From: Liopterus haemorrhoidalis
Taxonomy: Eukaryota; Arthropoda; Insecta; Coleoptera; Dytiscidae
Length of the DNA stretch: 64,000 nt
Reading direction: 5' to 3'
NCBI GenBank assembly: GCA_963971575.1
Contig: OZ020616.1
Span: 18,053,535 to 18,117,534 of the forward strand
This document shows, piece after piece, positions 21,902 to 31,377 of this stretch. Numbering within the stretch: position 1 is the stretch's first letter; each line of letters starts with the position of its first letter. The notes under the pieces are model-generated. The model had not been told where the DNA came from. It made no database searches and saw only the letters and a list, made by a program, of their open reading frames with translations. Position numbers and translations under genes: made by a program.

Positions 21902-22078
21902 CAATAGATAATTATGTAATTGTAAGCCTAGATTGTAATATATAAAAATATTTTTTTATTATGTTAAGGTGGTAATGTGTTTTGTTTACTGCGTTAAGGT
22001 GGTAATATGTTATGTAACCTTTTGTCAATAAAAAAATATATTTTTGTACAATTACTTTTATTTGTTTATTTATCAATA

Positions 22079-22610
22079 TCCCTCCCAATCCTGGGTGCGC
22101 GCCTAAATAGGAGTATGACATTTCCACAGCTATTTCCAAATCAATTTAACAAGATACCTTCCTGGATCTCGAACCTACTCAATTATAACCTCCTCCTAAC
22201 TCACTATAATAAAAAAGAAAAAAGTTCATCCATCATTTTAAATTCCTACCATGATATCATGTTTAAATACAAGAATTACATTGCCATTTACACAGATGAC
22301 TAAAAAATATGAAATTTTTCAACTGTGATTCAAAGTTTCACAACCAACTTGCAATCCCGAGCAGTGTTTCTCACCTTTTTCTCGCAACTACAGGTTAAAA
22401 AATTTCGTTTTCAATGAAAAATTCCCTAATTTTTTTTTTTATTGACCATTTTATTACATCAATTATTTAATTAAAGAACCACAAATAAATGTTGATTTTT
22501 AAAGGAATACATACTCTTCTTATGTAATTGTATGTGTAACGGGATATTTTACACAAGTGTTATTTTATTTTTGTAAACTGCTACGGAGAATACACATTGA
22601 ACTGAGTGTA
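22079..22610. other. no recognisable feature
   Basis: AT-rich unique-looking sequence just beyond the duplicated unit. The 98-residue plus-strand frame at 22007-22303 starts inside the duplicated flank and shows no motif. Confidence 0.5.
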
Positions 22611-22880
22611 TTTTCACCAATTTGATTCCCTTTCTTTATACTTGCCCGACCTTAATATATAAGGGACAAGTATTGTAATCGCGAAAATTTTCGATGTCGA
22701 GATTTTGACTGATGACCACGTTTCATGGTCCAGGGAATCCAAAAAACCTATTTTCGAAGCGCCGTCCGTATGTGTGTGTGTCTGTGTGTATACACGATAA
22801 CTCAAAAACGGTTTAACTTAAAGAGTTCGTTCTGGTACTAAAAAATTCTCCTAATAATTGGGAAGAACCCTATTGTTTTT
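22611..22880 (-). repeat. dispersed-repeat fragment with (TG)n
   Basis: It contains GTATGTGTGTGTGTCTGTGT followed by CACGATAACTCAAAAACGGT. The latter motif, close to ACTCAAAAACGGTTTGAG in the tandem array at 37.6 kb, is typical of dispersed insect repeats. Boundaries are not clear. Confidence 0.35.
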
Positions 22881-23060
22881 TATTAAAATCCAAAACCGGA
22901 AACGGAAGTTATTAAATTAAATTTAAAAAAATTCGTAACTAGTAAACCAAACCTTGGACAAAAATTTGTATAGGACATAATTTGATGTATTTTTGAAGAT
23001 TTACCTAAATCTTCTTTTAATTTTTTTTTTTGTATTTTTTTTTTTATTATTATTATTTTT

Positions 23061-23180
23061 TTATGGGAGGGCAAGTCTAGCGGAGGTGTCCCTTCGCAAC
23101 TGGTTTGTTTTAATGTCGGTGACCATAGAAAATATTCTTTCAGCTTCACCATTGTAGTGTGGGTGTAACAACATTAATGT
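23061..23180 (-). pseudogene. hAT transposase C-terminal dimerisation fragment
   Basis: Minus-strand reading gives HPHYNGEAERIFSMVTDIKT followed by NQLRRDTSARLA. The 'N-x-E-x-E-R-x-F-S-x-V-x-x-I-K' pattern is the core of the hAT C-terminal dimerisation domain. Only about 45 codons are recognisable, and the flanks are unrelated. Confidence 0.7.
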
Positions 23181-23804
23181 TGGCAACATGCGTAAACATA
23201 GGTTCGTTTTTAAAAAATGGTATGAGAAAAAATCCCATTTGGCCCCTATTTTCCCTTTTTTCCTCCAATGTTCAAATTTTACCACAAAACGGGAAAATTC
23301 CCGTGAGTTGGCAACACTGATCTCGAGCTATGTTGATTTGAAGCTAGCGCGACGCAGCGGAAAGTCCCCAAAACGACGCCCCACCCCGCCCCTCATTTAT
23401 CATGACGTGAGAACTCTAATGCCCGGTTTTACAATCAACTGTTAACAGTGGCAGTTTATTGCCTTCTAGCTAACAGTAACCAAGAGCTATCTTGCAATAC
23501 TGTATTACCAACTTTTTTTGACCTACTATTTGTTAACAGTCAGCTAGCGATAATATTAACATTATAAACATGGACTTTTAGTTATTTTGAAGTATTATCT
23601 GTCTCAATTTGTAATACGAAACTAAGAGGAAAATTTCATTTTTTATGTTGTCTATTTAAAATATCATCTTAGGGTGGTACTGCTGAAATGGCACCTTTCA
23701 AAACATTTGACAATTCATATTTGACATTAAATTATATGTCAATTTATTTTTTTAATTGAAAAGTATTTTTATACAACCAAAATAAGAAAATAACATTAGA
23801 AAAT

Positions 23805-24224
23805 ATGCAACAATTAGATAAATATACAAAAAAACACATATATAACGCTTATGGAAAACTTTTAGAAAAAAATGGAACAAAATTAAAAAGAGGCGAAATT
23901 ATAGACCTTGTGGCAGATATTTTTTCAGTAAATCTTGGTGTCTTTTTTGTTGTGAAGTATAAAATAATTTACCCATTTCAATTACTTTAGATTTCTGAAG
24001 GAGAAGTAAGAAAAATTTTAAACGAACGTGTAGAAAATTTAAGACCCACGAACATGGGAAGAAGTAATAATAAGAAAACAGATAGAACCACAGACTACAT
24101 GTTTCGGAAAGATTTGCAGAGAAAAATTTGGGATTTACATTCAAAAAATGAATATTATTGTTTAAATATGTTATTAAATTTTGCAAAAGAAGAATTAGAT
24201 TTTAAGGGCAGCACAATAAAATGA
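23805..24224 (+). pseudogene. N-terminal half of an IS630/Tc1-like transposase, two exons
   Basis: Exon 1 (23805-23927) encodes MQQLDKYTKKHIYNAYGKLL ... IIDLVADIFS. A 63-nt intron (GTAAAT...CTTTAG, 23928-23990) is followed by exon 2, which reads ISEGEVRKILNERVENL and then IWDLHSKNEYYCLNMLLNFA. Splicing joins IIDLVADIFS to ISEGEVRKIL, restoring a helix-turn-helix. The downstream Y-x-x-L-...-F-x-GS segment is the usual second DNA-binding part of insect IS630-type transposases. A TGA follows ELDFKGSTIK and no DDE core is found. Family assignment is inferred from pattern only. Confidence 0.5.
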
Positions 24225-24240
24225 TAAATTATTATTATAT

Positions 24241-24536
24241 AAGCGGTTCACTTTTGTAAGAACAAACTAAGAGGGAATTTTGTTTTCAATAGTTTGCACC
24301 TTTGAAGCTGTATGTCATGTTGGTATTAAAAAATGTAACTTTTTTAAAATGTCAATGCATTTGACAGATGTCATAATGAAAAATGATATCTTATAAATAA
24401 TGATCATAACCTTATCAACCTAAAGTCGGTTTTACAGCCTAAGGAATATTTTTAATTGACATTTAAAGTCAGTAACACACCATAAAAGTAACCAAAATAA
24501 CCAGATCTAGTGTGTTCTTACAAAAGTGAACAGCTT
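24241..24536. mobile_element. MITE family C, copy 1 (layer C)
   Basis: Ends are GTTCACTTTTGTAAGAACAA and the complement of the same (TTGT..CTTACAAAAGTGAAC), giving TIRs of about 26 bp and a length of about 295 bp. Subterminal AAAGTAACCA and CCAGATCTAGT are shared with layer B's right arm. It abuts layer D on its right (CAGCTTATAG|TCTGTTCC). Confidence 0.75.
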
Positions 24537-24539
24537 ATA

Positions 24540-25617
24540 GTCTGTTCCAAACGGTTAAGCGGAACTAGATTTTGCAATCTAGTTACTTTCATCGTTTAAA
24601 TCGTGCCTTTCGGCCGTTTTGTTTAAGCTTTGTAAATCATACTTACAATAAACATTTTTTGGTTAAGGTTAATATCATTTTAAAATGTCATTTTCTTTAT
24701 ATTTTGATTTTTTGTGTCATTCTTAATACAAATTTCCCAATTATTTATTTTTTTGTCATTAATACAATGTTCCGTAACTGCACACCTAACTACCGCGGTC
24801 GCGGTTACTGTAAAGTCGTGGTAAGTTGTGGTTACCCAGTGGTTACCTGAAAACGAGTTTTAGTTACGGAACGGTAGTCACATTTCACAGTTGATAAAAC
24901 AGACAACTGAACTGTCATTTTATGGACATTATAGGTTATAGATATTCTCTTACAAACTTATTAATAAAAATATTTGTTTTATTAGTACTTGTTTACAATG
25001 GCACATTATATAAGAACATATATGATTTTTTTCCCGATATTATTTTTCACGACATCGATCAATATTACTAAAAATCAGTTACTTACACTCATTCTTACTG
25101 TTTTAATTATAGACTATAGTAAAATAATATTATAATTTACTACTTGTACTACAAAGAAACGATTAATTCCCTCCACTTAACTCTCGCCTTATTGTAATTG
25201 TTTTGAAATTCCCGCCTTTTGTAGTTTACATTAGATCTGAAGTTTGTAGTGGGAGGAAATAACCACACTAACCGCGATATTTCTACGGTTAGTTTGGTTA
25301 CAAAAAAGTAACCAAAATTTTCAGTAACCGCGTTCCGAAACCTAACAATTTTCCTGAAAAGGTTAATGTCGTACACTTTCGGAACGGGAAACTTCAACCG
25401 CGGTTACTTTCGTCGAGTAATGGAACATTGTATTAAATATCTAAAAAAAATATTTAATTTTGACATATGTCATTCGTTTCCATGGTTTCATTGTTGGAAT
25501 TTTAAATTTTGACATCCCAACGTGAAAAATGAAATAACCCAAGCAAGGTCCCTTCTCGTGACAACCTAAAAGAACTAAATTCCCATTTAGTTCCGCTTAA
25601 CCGTTTGGAACAGACTG
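24540..25617. mobile_element. DNA transposon family D (layer D)
   Basis: Left end AGTCTGTTCCAAACGGTTAA continuing GCGGAACTA; right end is its complement (TTAACCGTTTGGAACAGACT). It carries GATTTTGCAATCTAG near the left tip. Layer E is inserted inside. Part of a family-D copy is also found inside the Harbinger elements at 31.4-33.4 kb, and the short family-F MITEs share the same tip. Confidence 0.75.
24763..25432. mobile_element. 670-bp TTAA-flanked element (layer E; piggyBac/Kolobok type)
   Basis: TTAA occurs exactly on both sides (24759-24762 and 25433-25436). The tips are TACAATGTTCC and GGAACATTGTA. Subterminal GTTAC/GTAAC and CCGCGGT motifs repeat within it. The uninterrupted family-D copy in the Harbinger element at 32.3-33.4 kb has TTGTCATTAAAATAAC at the matching place, with no element. 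TTAA target use is characteristic of piggyBac and Kolobok; no transposase is encoded. Confidence 0.8.
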
Positions 25618-26040
25618 TATATAATATGTATTTTTGTTTTTTATATTTTATCACGATATTTCGTTGATAATCGTAATATTTTTTTACTATTATACGAGTA
25701 ATAATCGAAAGTTTGATGAAATAAATATTAATATATACATTCAAAATATTTGACATGTCAATCACAATTTTGACATGTCAATTTAGTAATAACCTCAATA
25801 ATGATGAAACTTAACCATACTATTAAAAGCCAGATTTACAAGTTCACATGATTCTACAAAAGTCTATTTACACCACAACAGTCACCAAAGTAACCAGATC
25901 TAGTTTCGTATTACAAATTGAGACAGATTATAGTTATGTTGCCAGCTGTGAATTGCCAACTGTCATTTCTGTCACTTCAGTGTGTACTGACAATTTGATA
26001 GTAAGATTTACTAGAAATCAAATTTATTTAAGAAATAAAA

Positions 26041-26264
26041 TGGAAGAAGAAAAAAAGCGCGCAATAATTTTACCCAAGAAGATTGCAAGTGGAACCAAAA
26101 TACAAGGTTGGGTCGAAGCAAAGAAGGCATTAGGGAAGGCACAAAATAATTTATTAACTTTGGAATTTAAAAAAAGAGAAGAAACAGAAGTAAAACTGTT
26201 CGAAAAAGATATGGAAATTAAAGAATTAACAATAAAAATTAACAACGAGGGGAAAAGTTTTTGA
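26041..26264 (+). CDS. small basic, helix-prone protein of layer A
   Basis: The frame from the ATG at 26041 encodes about 74 residues (MEEEKKRAIILPKKIASGTK...), rich in Lys and Glu, with a likely coiled-coil C-terminal half (ETEVKLFEKDMEIKELTIKI). An upstream in-frame ATG at 25848 would read through layer B's right TIR, so 26041 is the better start. No family recognised. It lies within the part of the sequence that belongs to layer A, and may be an accessory protein or a truncated transposase N-terminus. Confidence 0.35.
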
Positions 26265-26687
26265 TCGTTTAATATATTATTCTTGGCATCTTAAAATTTT
26301 ATGTACACATATCTGATTGAAAATATTTTTGTTCTTTATTTATAACAATTTAATTAATCTTCTAATCTTTCATTATCTGAATCGCTTTGAATAACGATTC
26401 TGCGATTAGCCAATTTATAACTATGATTATGACACTAAAATTGCACGTTGTCAATTTGACACTTTGGCACTTTGGCACTTTTTCACTTGTTTGTCCCTGT
26501 TTAGATCTAACTTCCAGCTAGCAACCACTTCAAAGCAGCTGTTACCTTAGCAGCCAGTTACCAGTCAAAGTAACTGTTAACTGAAAATTGTAATACGATG
26601 ATTTTCACTAACTGGAAGCTAACTTTGACAGTGACCGTTAACAGTCGATTGTAAAACCGGCCATATGAGTGACATGACTGACGGCTA

Positions 26688-26821
26688 GTTTTACAATCGG
26701 CAGTTAAATCTCTGGCTAGTGGTTACCGTGGAAACTTATGGTAATTATTATAGTGCAAATATGTCGTTAGCCATTGATTTGAACTAACCAGCAGGTAACC
26801 ATGAATTGTAAAACCCGTCCT
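26688..26821. mobile_element. short MITE related to layer A
   Basis: CTAGTTTTACAATCGGCAGT at the left and AATTGTAAAACCCG at the right form inverted ends that resemble the layer-A tip (GGTTTTACAATC). The length is about 134 bp, with no coding capacity. Confidence 0.5.
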
Positions 26822-26864
26822 GAGAGTCACTAACAGTCTTTGTTTCTTCAGCTATCGAATGACT

Positions 26865-27224
26865 CTAGGTTGAGTTGGTTCGGGTTGATAATTTAGGAAT
26901 TATTAGACCTAACTCGATACCCGTTTTTTCGTAACCCTCAACTTTCCGTACTGGTCTGATTTTAAGTCCATACATAGTCTGGAAAGTTTTAAAAGCGATT
27001 CCTAAAGGTGTTAATAAATTGTGTTCCCGAAAGTGCAAAAGATGCAGGTAGCGATGTATAGCCGCAGAAGAATAGAATTTCGATGGTAGGTAATAATTTA
27101 AGTACTGTGACCCTTGATATTTCCGTGTTTGACATTTGCGGTTTTCACATTCGGATTTTTCAGCCGTTTTTATGCGAGTTTTTTTTTTATTTGATTTTTT
27201 TTTTTTGCGCATTTTAACATTCAC
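26865..27224 (-). other. unrecognised 119-residue frame
   Basis: A minus-strand frame with a Lys/Arg-rich N-terminus (MNVKMRKKKKSNKKKTRIKT) and no motif I recognise. Poly-A/T tracts make up the basic region, so it may be spurious. The surrounding 26822-27297 holds nothing else I can identify. Confidence 0.2.
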
Positions 27225-27316
27225 TTTGAGGCCTATGAGCCTAGATAAGAAGATGTAAAGAAAAGTTAGCGACGTTTATAAGTCAGAATCGTTGTATTAT
27301 CTATCTCATTTTGTAA

Positions 27317-27575
27317 TATAAGCTGTTCACTTTTGTAAGAACAAACTAATTGGAAATTTTGTTTTCAATAGTTTCACCTTTGAAACTGTATGTCATGTTG
27401 GTATTAAAAAATTATAAAAAATTTAATTTTCTTAATAATTATCAGAACTAATAAATCTAAAGTCGGTTTTACAGCGTAAGGAATATTTTAAATTGACATT
27501 TAAAGTCCATATTACACTATAAAAGTAACCAAAATAACTAGATCTGGTTTATCCTTACAAAAGTGAACAGTATTA
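27317..27575. mobile_element. MITE family C, copy 2
   Basis: GCTGTTCACTTTTGTAAGAA at the left and TCCTTACAAAAGTGAACAG at the right. The interior (AAAGTCGGTTTTACAGC) matches copy 1 at 24430. It is inserted inside the TIR of the family-B copy. Confidence 0.75.
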
Positions 27576-27585
27576 TACGAAACTA

Positions 27586-27775
27586 CATGCTGTTCCAAAC
27601 AATTAGGCGGAACTAACTAGAATTTTCATTTTTGTAAGTTGTCATTAGCTATTTTTTATATATATTGAAGTTGGCTTTTCTTGAACAAAATGATCAAAAG
27701 CTTCAATCTGTAAAAATTACTAGATTTGAAAATCTAGTTCCGCCTAATCGTTCGGAATAGACTTTATAATAGATC
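27586..27775. mobile_element. MITE family F (short relative of family D)
   Basis: GCTGTTCCAAACAATTAGGC continuing GGAACTA at the left, and TAGTTCCGCCTAATCGTTCG...GACT at the right. About 190 bp. The interior (GAAGTTGGCTTTTC...TGATCAAAAGCTTCAATC) recurs in a second copy at 41036-41625. Confidence 0.7.
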
Positions 27776-28075
27776 TGGTTACTTTGGTGACTGTTGTGGT
27801 GTAAATAGACTTTTATGGAGACATGTGAACTTGTAAATCTGGCTTTCAAATTTTTGGCTAAGTTTTATTCTATCGAGGTTATGTTCACTCAAAAACTACA
27901 TATGTAAGATAACAAATTGACATGTCAAAATTGTGATTGATATGTCAAATATGTTGAAACGTGCCACTTCAGAATTACCACCCTAAGATGATATTATTTA
28001 TATATACAACGTAAAAAATTAAGTTTCCCTCATAGCTTCGTATTACAAAATGAGACAGATAAAACGTATTTATAT

Positions 28076-28255
28076 GCTGTTCACTTTTGTAAAAACAAAC
28101 TAAGAGGAAATTTTTATTTCAATAGTTTGCACCTTTGAAATTATGTCACGTTGGTATTAAAAAATGATAAAAAAATTCACTATCATTCCATTTGACATAT
28201 GTCATAATGAAAAATGATATAAAAATAAATTTATTGTCATTAATTAGAACTAAAA
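28076..28255. mobile_element. MITE family C, 5' half only (copy 3)
   Basis: Starts GCTGTTCACTTTTGTAAAAA and follows family C (GGAAATTTTTATTTCAATAG...GTCATAATGAAAAATGATAT) for about 175 bp. No right TIR is found before the THAP region. Confidence 0.6.
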
Positions 28256-28367
28256 CGATACGCCCTACGCCACTGATGATGCAAGAGATTGTTGTCTTAA
28301 CTTAGCAACGAGTCGCTCGTATGCAGGGGGTTTCACTCTAATAGCAGAAAAAATACAATATGGCGTC

Positions 28368-29428
28368 TTGCCCATAGTTCTTAGTACGAACACGAGCTGC
28401 ACCACCATACAGCGCAACAACGAAGCTCCTCCCACGCTAGAACTTGTTGCGCCATTTTGAATTCGTTGGTTAACGTAGTCTGACCTATTAAAAATACAGA
28501 GCATTTCTTTTTGCTAAAGTTTAAAGAGTGTATATTATATTATTAATACTAAAAATGGTTATGTGCTTCGTTTTGGGATGTGATAGTAGTGAACCTACAA
28601 GATATCGTTTACTAAACCCGAAGATACGGGAGGCTCCAGGCTTATATAAAACGTGGTTAAAGAATATGGGAAATCCTAAATTGGATGGCTTGTCCATCGA
28701 AAAACTATAAGTCAAAGTTCGAGTATGTAAAAAACACTTTGCTGCAGATTGTTTTAGCAACAGGAGAACTTTGAATTTTAAGTCTGTACCAACTCTGCAT
28801 CTACCAAATTAAGAACGTAAGTATTCTAACAATATTTTTTGTAAAATTACAATAGGTGTATTGTTATGGGAAAACTTAACTAACATCTTTTATATAATTA
28901 ATGTTTTACATTTCAGGTTTCGACACAGCATCTGAAAATGTCAACGTTAGTCTTAATTCACCGTTAAGTATTACAGTTGATCTTCCTGACGGTACTGGAT
29001 CACCATCGAAGATCCGGAAAATAAGCTCATCGGAAGATGATTTGGCAGTTCCATCTACTTCACATAGTGCCGAGGTAATAAAAAAAATATATATATGTAA
29101 TAAATATACATGTAAGTTGTTACAAATAAATAATTATTCCTGTGAGTAGTTGTTGTTTTTTTGTATAATTCCTAACTGTAACATATCTAGATGTTATAAG
29201 GAATTTTTAAATTACTAATTATTAGATGAAACAATTGTTATAATACTGTATTTTGTCTGTTTTAAATTCTATTATCGTTAATAGTATTTAAAATAGTCAA
29301 AATTTTATAACGATTGTTTTATCTAATAATAGTTTGTAATTTAGATATTCCTGAAATCCAATGAAGAATTTGAAATACCCGGATTTTCCCCCCACTCTAA
29401 ATTATAGTTCTAAGTACGAACACTGCAG
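28368..29428. repeat. direct repeats flanking the THAP fragment
   Basis: ATAGTTCTTAGTACGAACAC at 28373 and ATAGTTCTAAGTACGAACAC at 29405 are the same strand and differ by one base. They bracket the THAP exons. They may be ends of a mobile unit or parts of the same dispersed repeat. Confidence 0.35.
28555..29073 (+). pseudogene. THAP zinc-finger gene fragment, two exons
   Basis: The first exon starts MVMCFVLGCDSSE and contains the THAP pattern: Cys-x4-Cys, YKTWLKN as the aromatic helix, then VCKKHFAADCF with the final Cys and His, and ending VPTLHLP. A TAA at 28708 interrupts the finger and another TAA follows HLPN. A donor (AAC|GTAAGT, about 28814) and acceptor (ACATTTCAG|GTTTCGAC, about 28917) frame a short intron. 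A Ser/Pro-rich exon 2 (ITVDLPDGTGSPSKIRKISS) ends at a possible donor at about 29074. THAP fingers bind DNA in host factors and in P-element-type transposases; here the copy is broken. Origin, host or transposon, cannot be decided. Confidence 0.65.
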
Positions 29429-29564
29429 TTTAGCGCCGAACGTGGTTTCAAAATCTAACTAGAGAGTGAGACATCTATTTCTATTTGATTTGTGCTCGTA
29501 TGACAGTACAGTTATCATTGTGTGTAGAAAAGTTGCATCATACAGCGAGAACTTTACGATCTAG

Positions 29565-30357
29565 TTAATTCTTTTGAACCAACTACTTGGAGATTAGATG
29601 AAACTGTCAATCCATGGCGAGCTGGAGAAGAGAATGTTAGGACTCGAACCATAATCCTTAACATAAAAATCTGTGTTAATGATTTTAGAGATTATGTTGA
29701 TAATACAGTCGATTCCGCTTAATCGGGACACACCGGAACTAGTACATTTTGTCCCGATTAAGCGGCTGGCCCAATTATTCGAAGTTCCACAAAAATTACC
29801 GAATTAGTGTTTTTTGATACACACATTGTATTTGATTTGATAAATTGCAGAAAAATAAAACAACTCACAAAATTATTCGTAGGTATTTTATGTATACATA
29901 TTAAAAAATTATATACGTAATACATCAAATGCTTTCAAATGTGTCAAATACTTTCTTGGTATCCCGGTAAGGGTTATATCAGTGAGTCACTACACTAAAT
30001 TTACGTGAACTCGACCACACGCTTATACATAATGATGTCAAAGTGAATCCGCACTCTAACATGAATTCCCGGCGCCACGGGAATTCACACGATTACTGTC
30101 CCGATTAAACCGAATATTGTCCCGAAAAAGCGAAGTAAATTTACGATATTTCCTCGGTTTTGTTTCCGTTCTTTAGGATTTGTCCCTAATAAACGGCTGT
30201 CCCGATTAACCGGTGTCCTGATTAAGCGGAATCGACTGTATTATTTTAAGGGATAATAAAAATGAACTTCCTGAAACGGTCAAAAGAGCGAAAAATATTA
30301 TCAACACAATTGCAATAAGCTCGACAGAGGCCGAACATGGTTTTTCCATGAATACAA
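29565..30357 (+). pseudogene. KIAA1586-like hAT transposase remnant, split by a pogo-type MITE
   Basis: The plus strand reads PTTWRLDETVNPWRAGEENV before the inserted element. After it the strand reads NKNELPETVKRAKNII and ISSTEAEHGFSMNT, the hAT dimerisation motif ('S-T-x-E-x-E-x-x-F-S'). Upstream catalytic regions are missing. The downstream end is replaced by a (TTA)n run and a LINE tail. Assignment to the KIAA1586/ZMYM group of hAT elements is from pattern. Confidence 0.55.
29706..30238. mobile_element. 533-bp pogo/Tigger-type MITE
   Basis: TA at 29704-29705 and 30239-30240 flank perfect-looking ends: CAGTCGATTCCGCTTAATCG and its complement ending in ATCGACTG. Variants of CCCGATTAAGCGG/CCGCTTAATCGGG recur inside both ends. 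It interrupts the hAT remnant. TA target and CAGT tips fit pogo/Tigger; there is no transposase. Confidence 0.85.
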
Positions 30358-31377
30358 TATTATTATTATTATATTGTACAGAATTAAAGCTTAATAGCTT
30401 GTAAATTCAATATATACATTACATACAGCAATTATGAATAACAAAAATTAGCAAATTTTACAAAAAATCAGATTCTACACTGTTGGCATTTGGGAATCTA
30501 AACAATTTTTGAAAGAGTTCACTGAGACTGCACTCACAATATCACTGGGTAACTCGTTCCACTTATGGAAAACTCTGTTCGTAAGGAAATTTTCACAGGG
30601 GATTCGTTTAAAATTTTCACGACTTAGTTTTAGGGTATGTCCGCGAAGTCTTGTGTTATTACTTAACTTGAACATATAGCACAAGTTAAGGGAAAAGTCG
30701 TTGTGTAGAATTCTCCATGTTTGGATGAGATCACCTCTCGCTCTTCTTTTGGAAAGAATAGCCAGCTTGAGATGTTGGAGTCTTTTCCGGATATTGAAGA
30801 CCGCGAATTGCACGTGGCAATCTGCAGGCACGTCGTTGGACAGATTCCATCGCTTGAATGTCACGTTGAACGTACGGGGAGTAGACACTGACTAAGTATT
30901 CTTGGTGAGGTCTGATATAAGTTTTGTAAAGTTTGGCAACCAAATTTGGTGACATATTAGTAAATGATTTACTTAGCATGTAAAGAGCCGTGTTTCATTT
31001 TCTCACTACATGGCCCACTTGCTTGGACCAGCTTAAATCATTTGAAATGATCACTCCTAGCTCAGTCTGTTCTGAAACCACTGTTGGCTTGGTGTTACTG
31101 ATGTAGTACGGTGAGTGGGGATTAAATGGTCCAATGTGTAAAACAGTGCATTTAGTCGGGTTCAGAGGAAGACGCCACATTGTAGACCAATTAGTAATAG
31201 TATCCAAATGTTTAATATCATCACAAAAAATGAGGGACCTGGATGCAAACGCGACAGGAATATCTTCAGTGTAGAGTATAAATAGCAAGGGCCCCAATAC
31301 GGAACACTGAGGCACGCTACTCAAAACATCTTTAGACGAAGAAACAGCATTGCGAACGCGGAAAGTTCGATTTGTTA

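Larger units (their letters stand above)
16219..22078 (+). repeat. tandem segmental duplication, unit 2
   Basis: Direct repeat of unit 1: the ankyrin C-terminal third and its 3' flank. After subtracting two insertions found only here (Harbinger at 20361-21364, hAT-like MITE at 21493-21901) its length matches unit 1 minus its own MITE. The left junction joins the 3'-flank end of unit 1 to mid-coding sequence, with roughly 10 nt of unmatched sequence (GTGTTTCGAG). Confidence 0.85.
23595..25930. mobile_element. nested DNA transposon (layer B)
   Basis: TIRs are CTGTCTCAATTTGTAATACG continuing AAACTA, found at 23599 and, inverted, ending near 25927 (CTAGTTTCGTATTACAAATT...). It lies inside the ends of layer A and contains layers C, D and E plus a two-exon transposase N-terminus. 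A second, shorter copy with the same TIR lies at 27298-28065. Confidence 0.7.
23421..26664. mobile_element. outer DNA transposon (layer A of the nested stack)
   Basis: Left end CCGGTTTTACAATCAACTGT at 23423 is matched in inverse at the right by ACAGTCGATTGTAAAACCGG ending about 26663. Subterminal GTTAACAGT and CTAGCTAAC/GTTAGCTTCC pieces also pair. Subtracting the layer-B insertion at 23595-25930 leaves about 0.9 kb of its own sequence, including the small basic frame at 26041-26264. The superfamily is uncertain; a related 130-bp MITE lies at 26688-26821. Confidence 0.6.
27298..28065. mobile_element. family B transposon, second copy, holding C and F insertions
   Basis: The left TIR (TATCTATCTCATTTTGTAAT) is split by a family-C MITE and resumes as TACGAAACTA. 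The right TIR (TTCGTATTACAAAATGAGAC) ends about 28062. The stretch 27779-27850 (GATCTGGTTACTTTGGTGAC...) is the inverse of the right arm of layer B at 25849-25905, confirming that both are one family. Confidence 0.6.
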
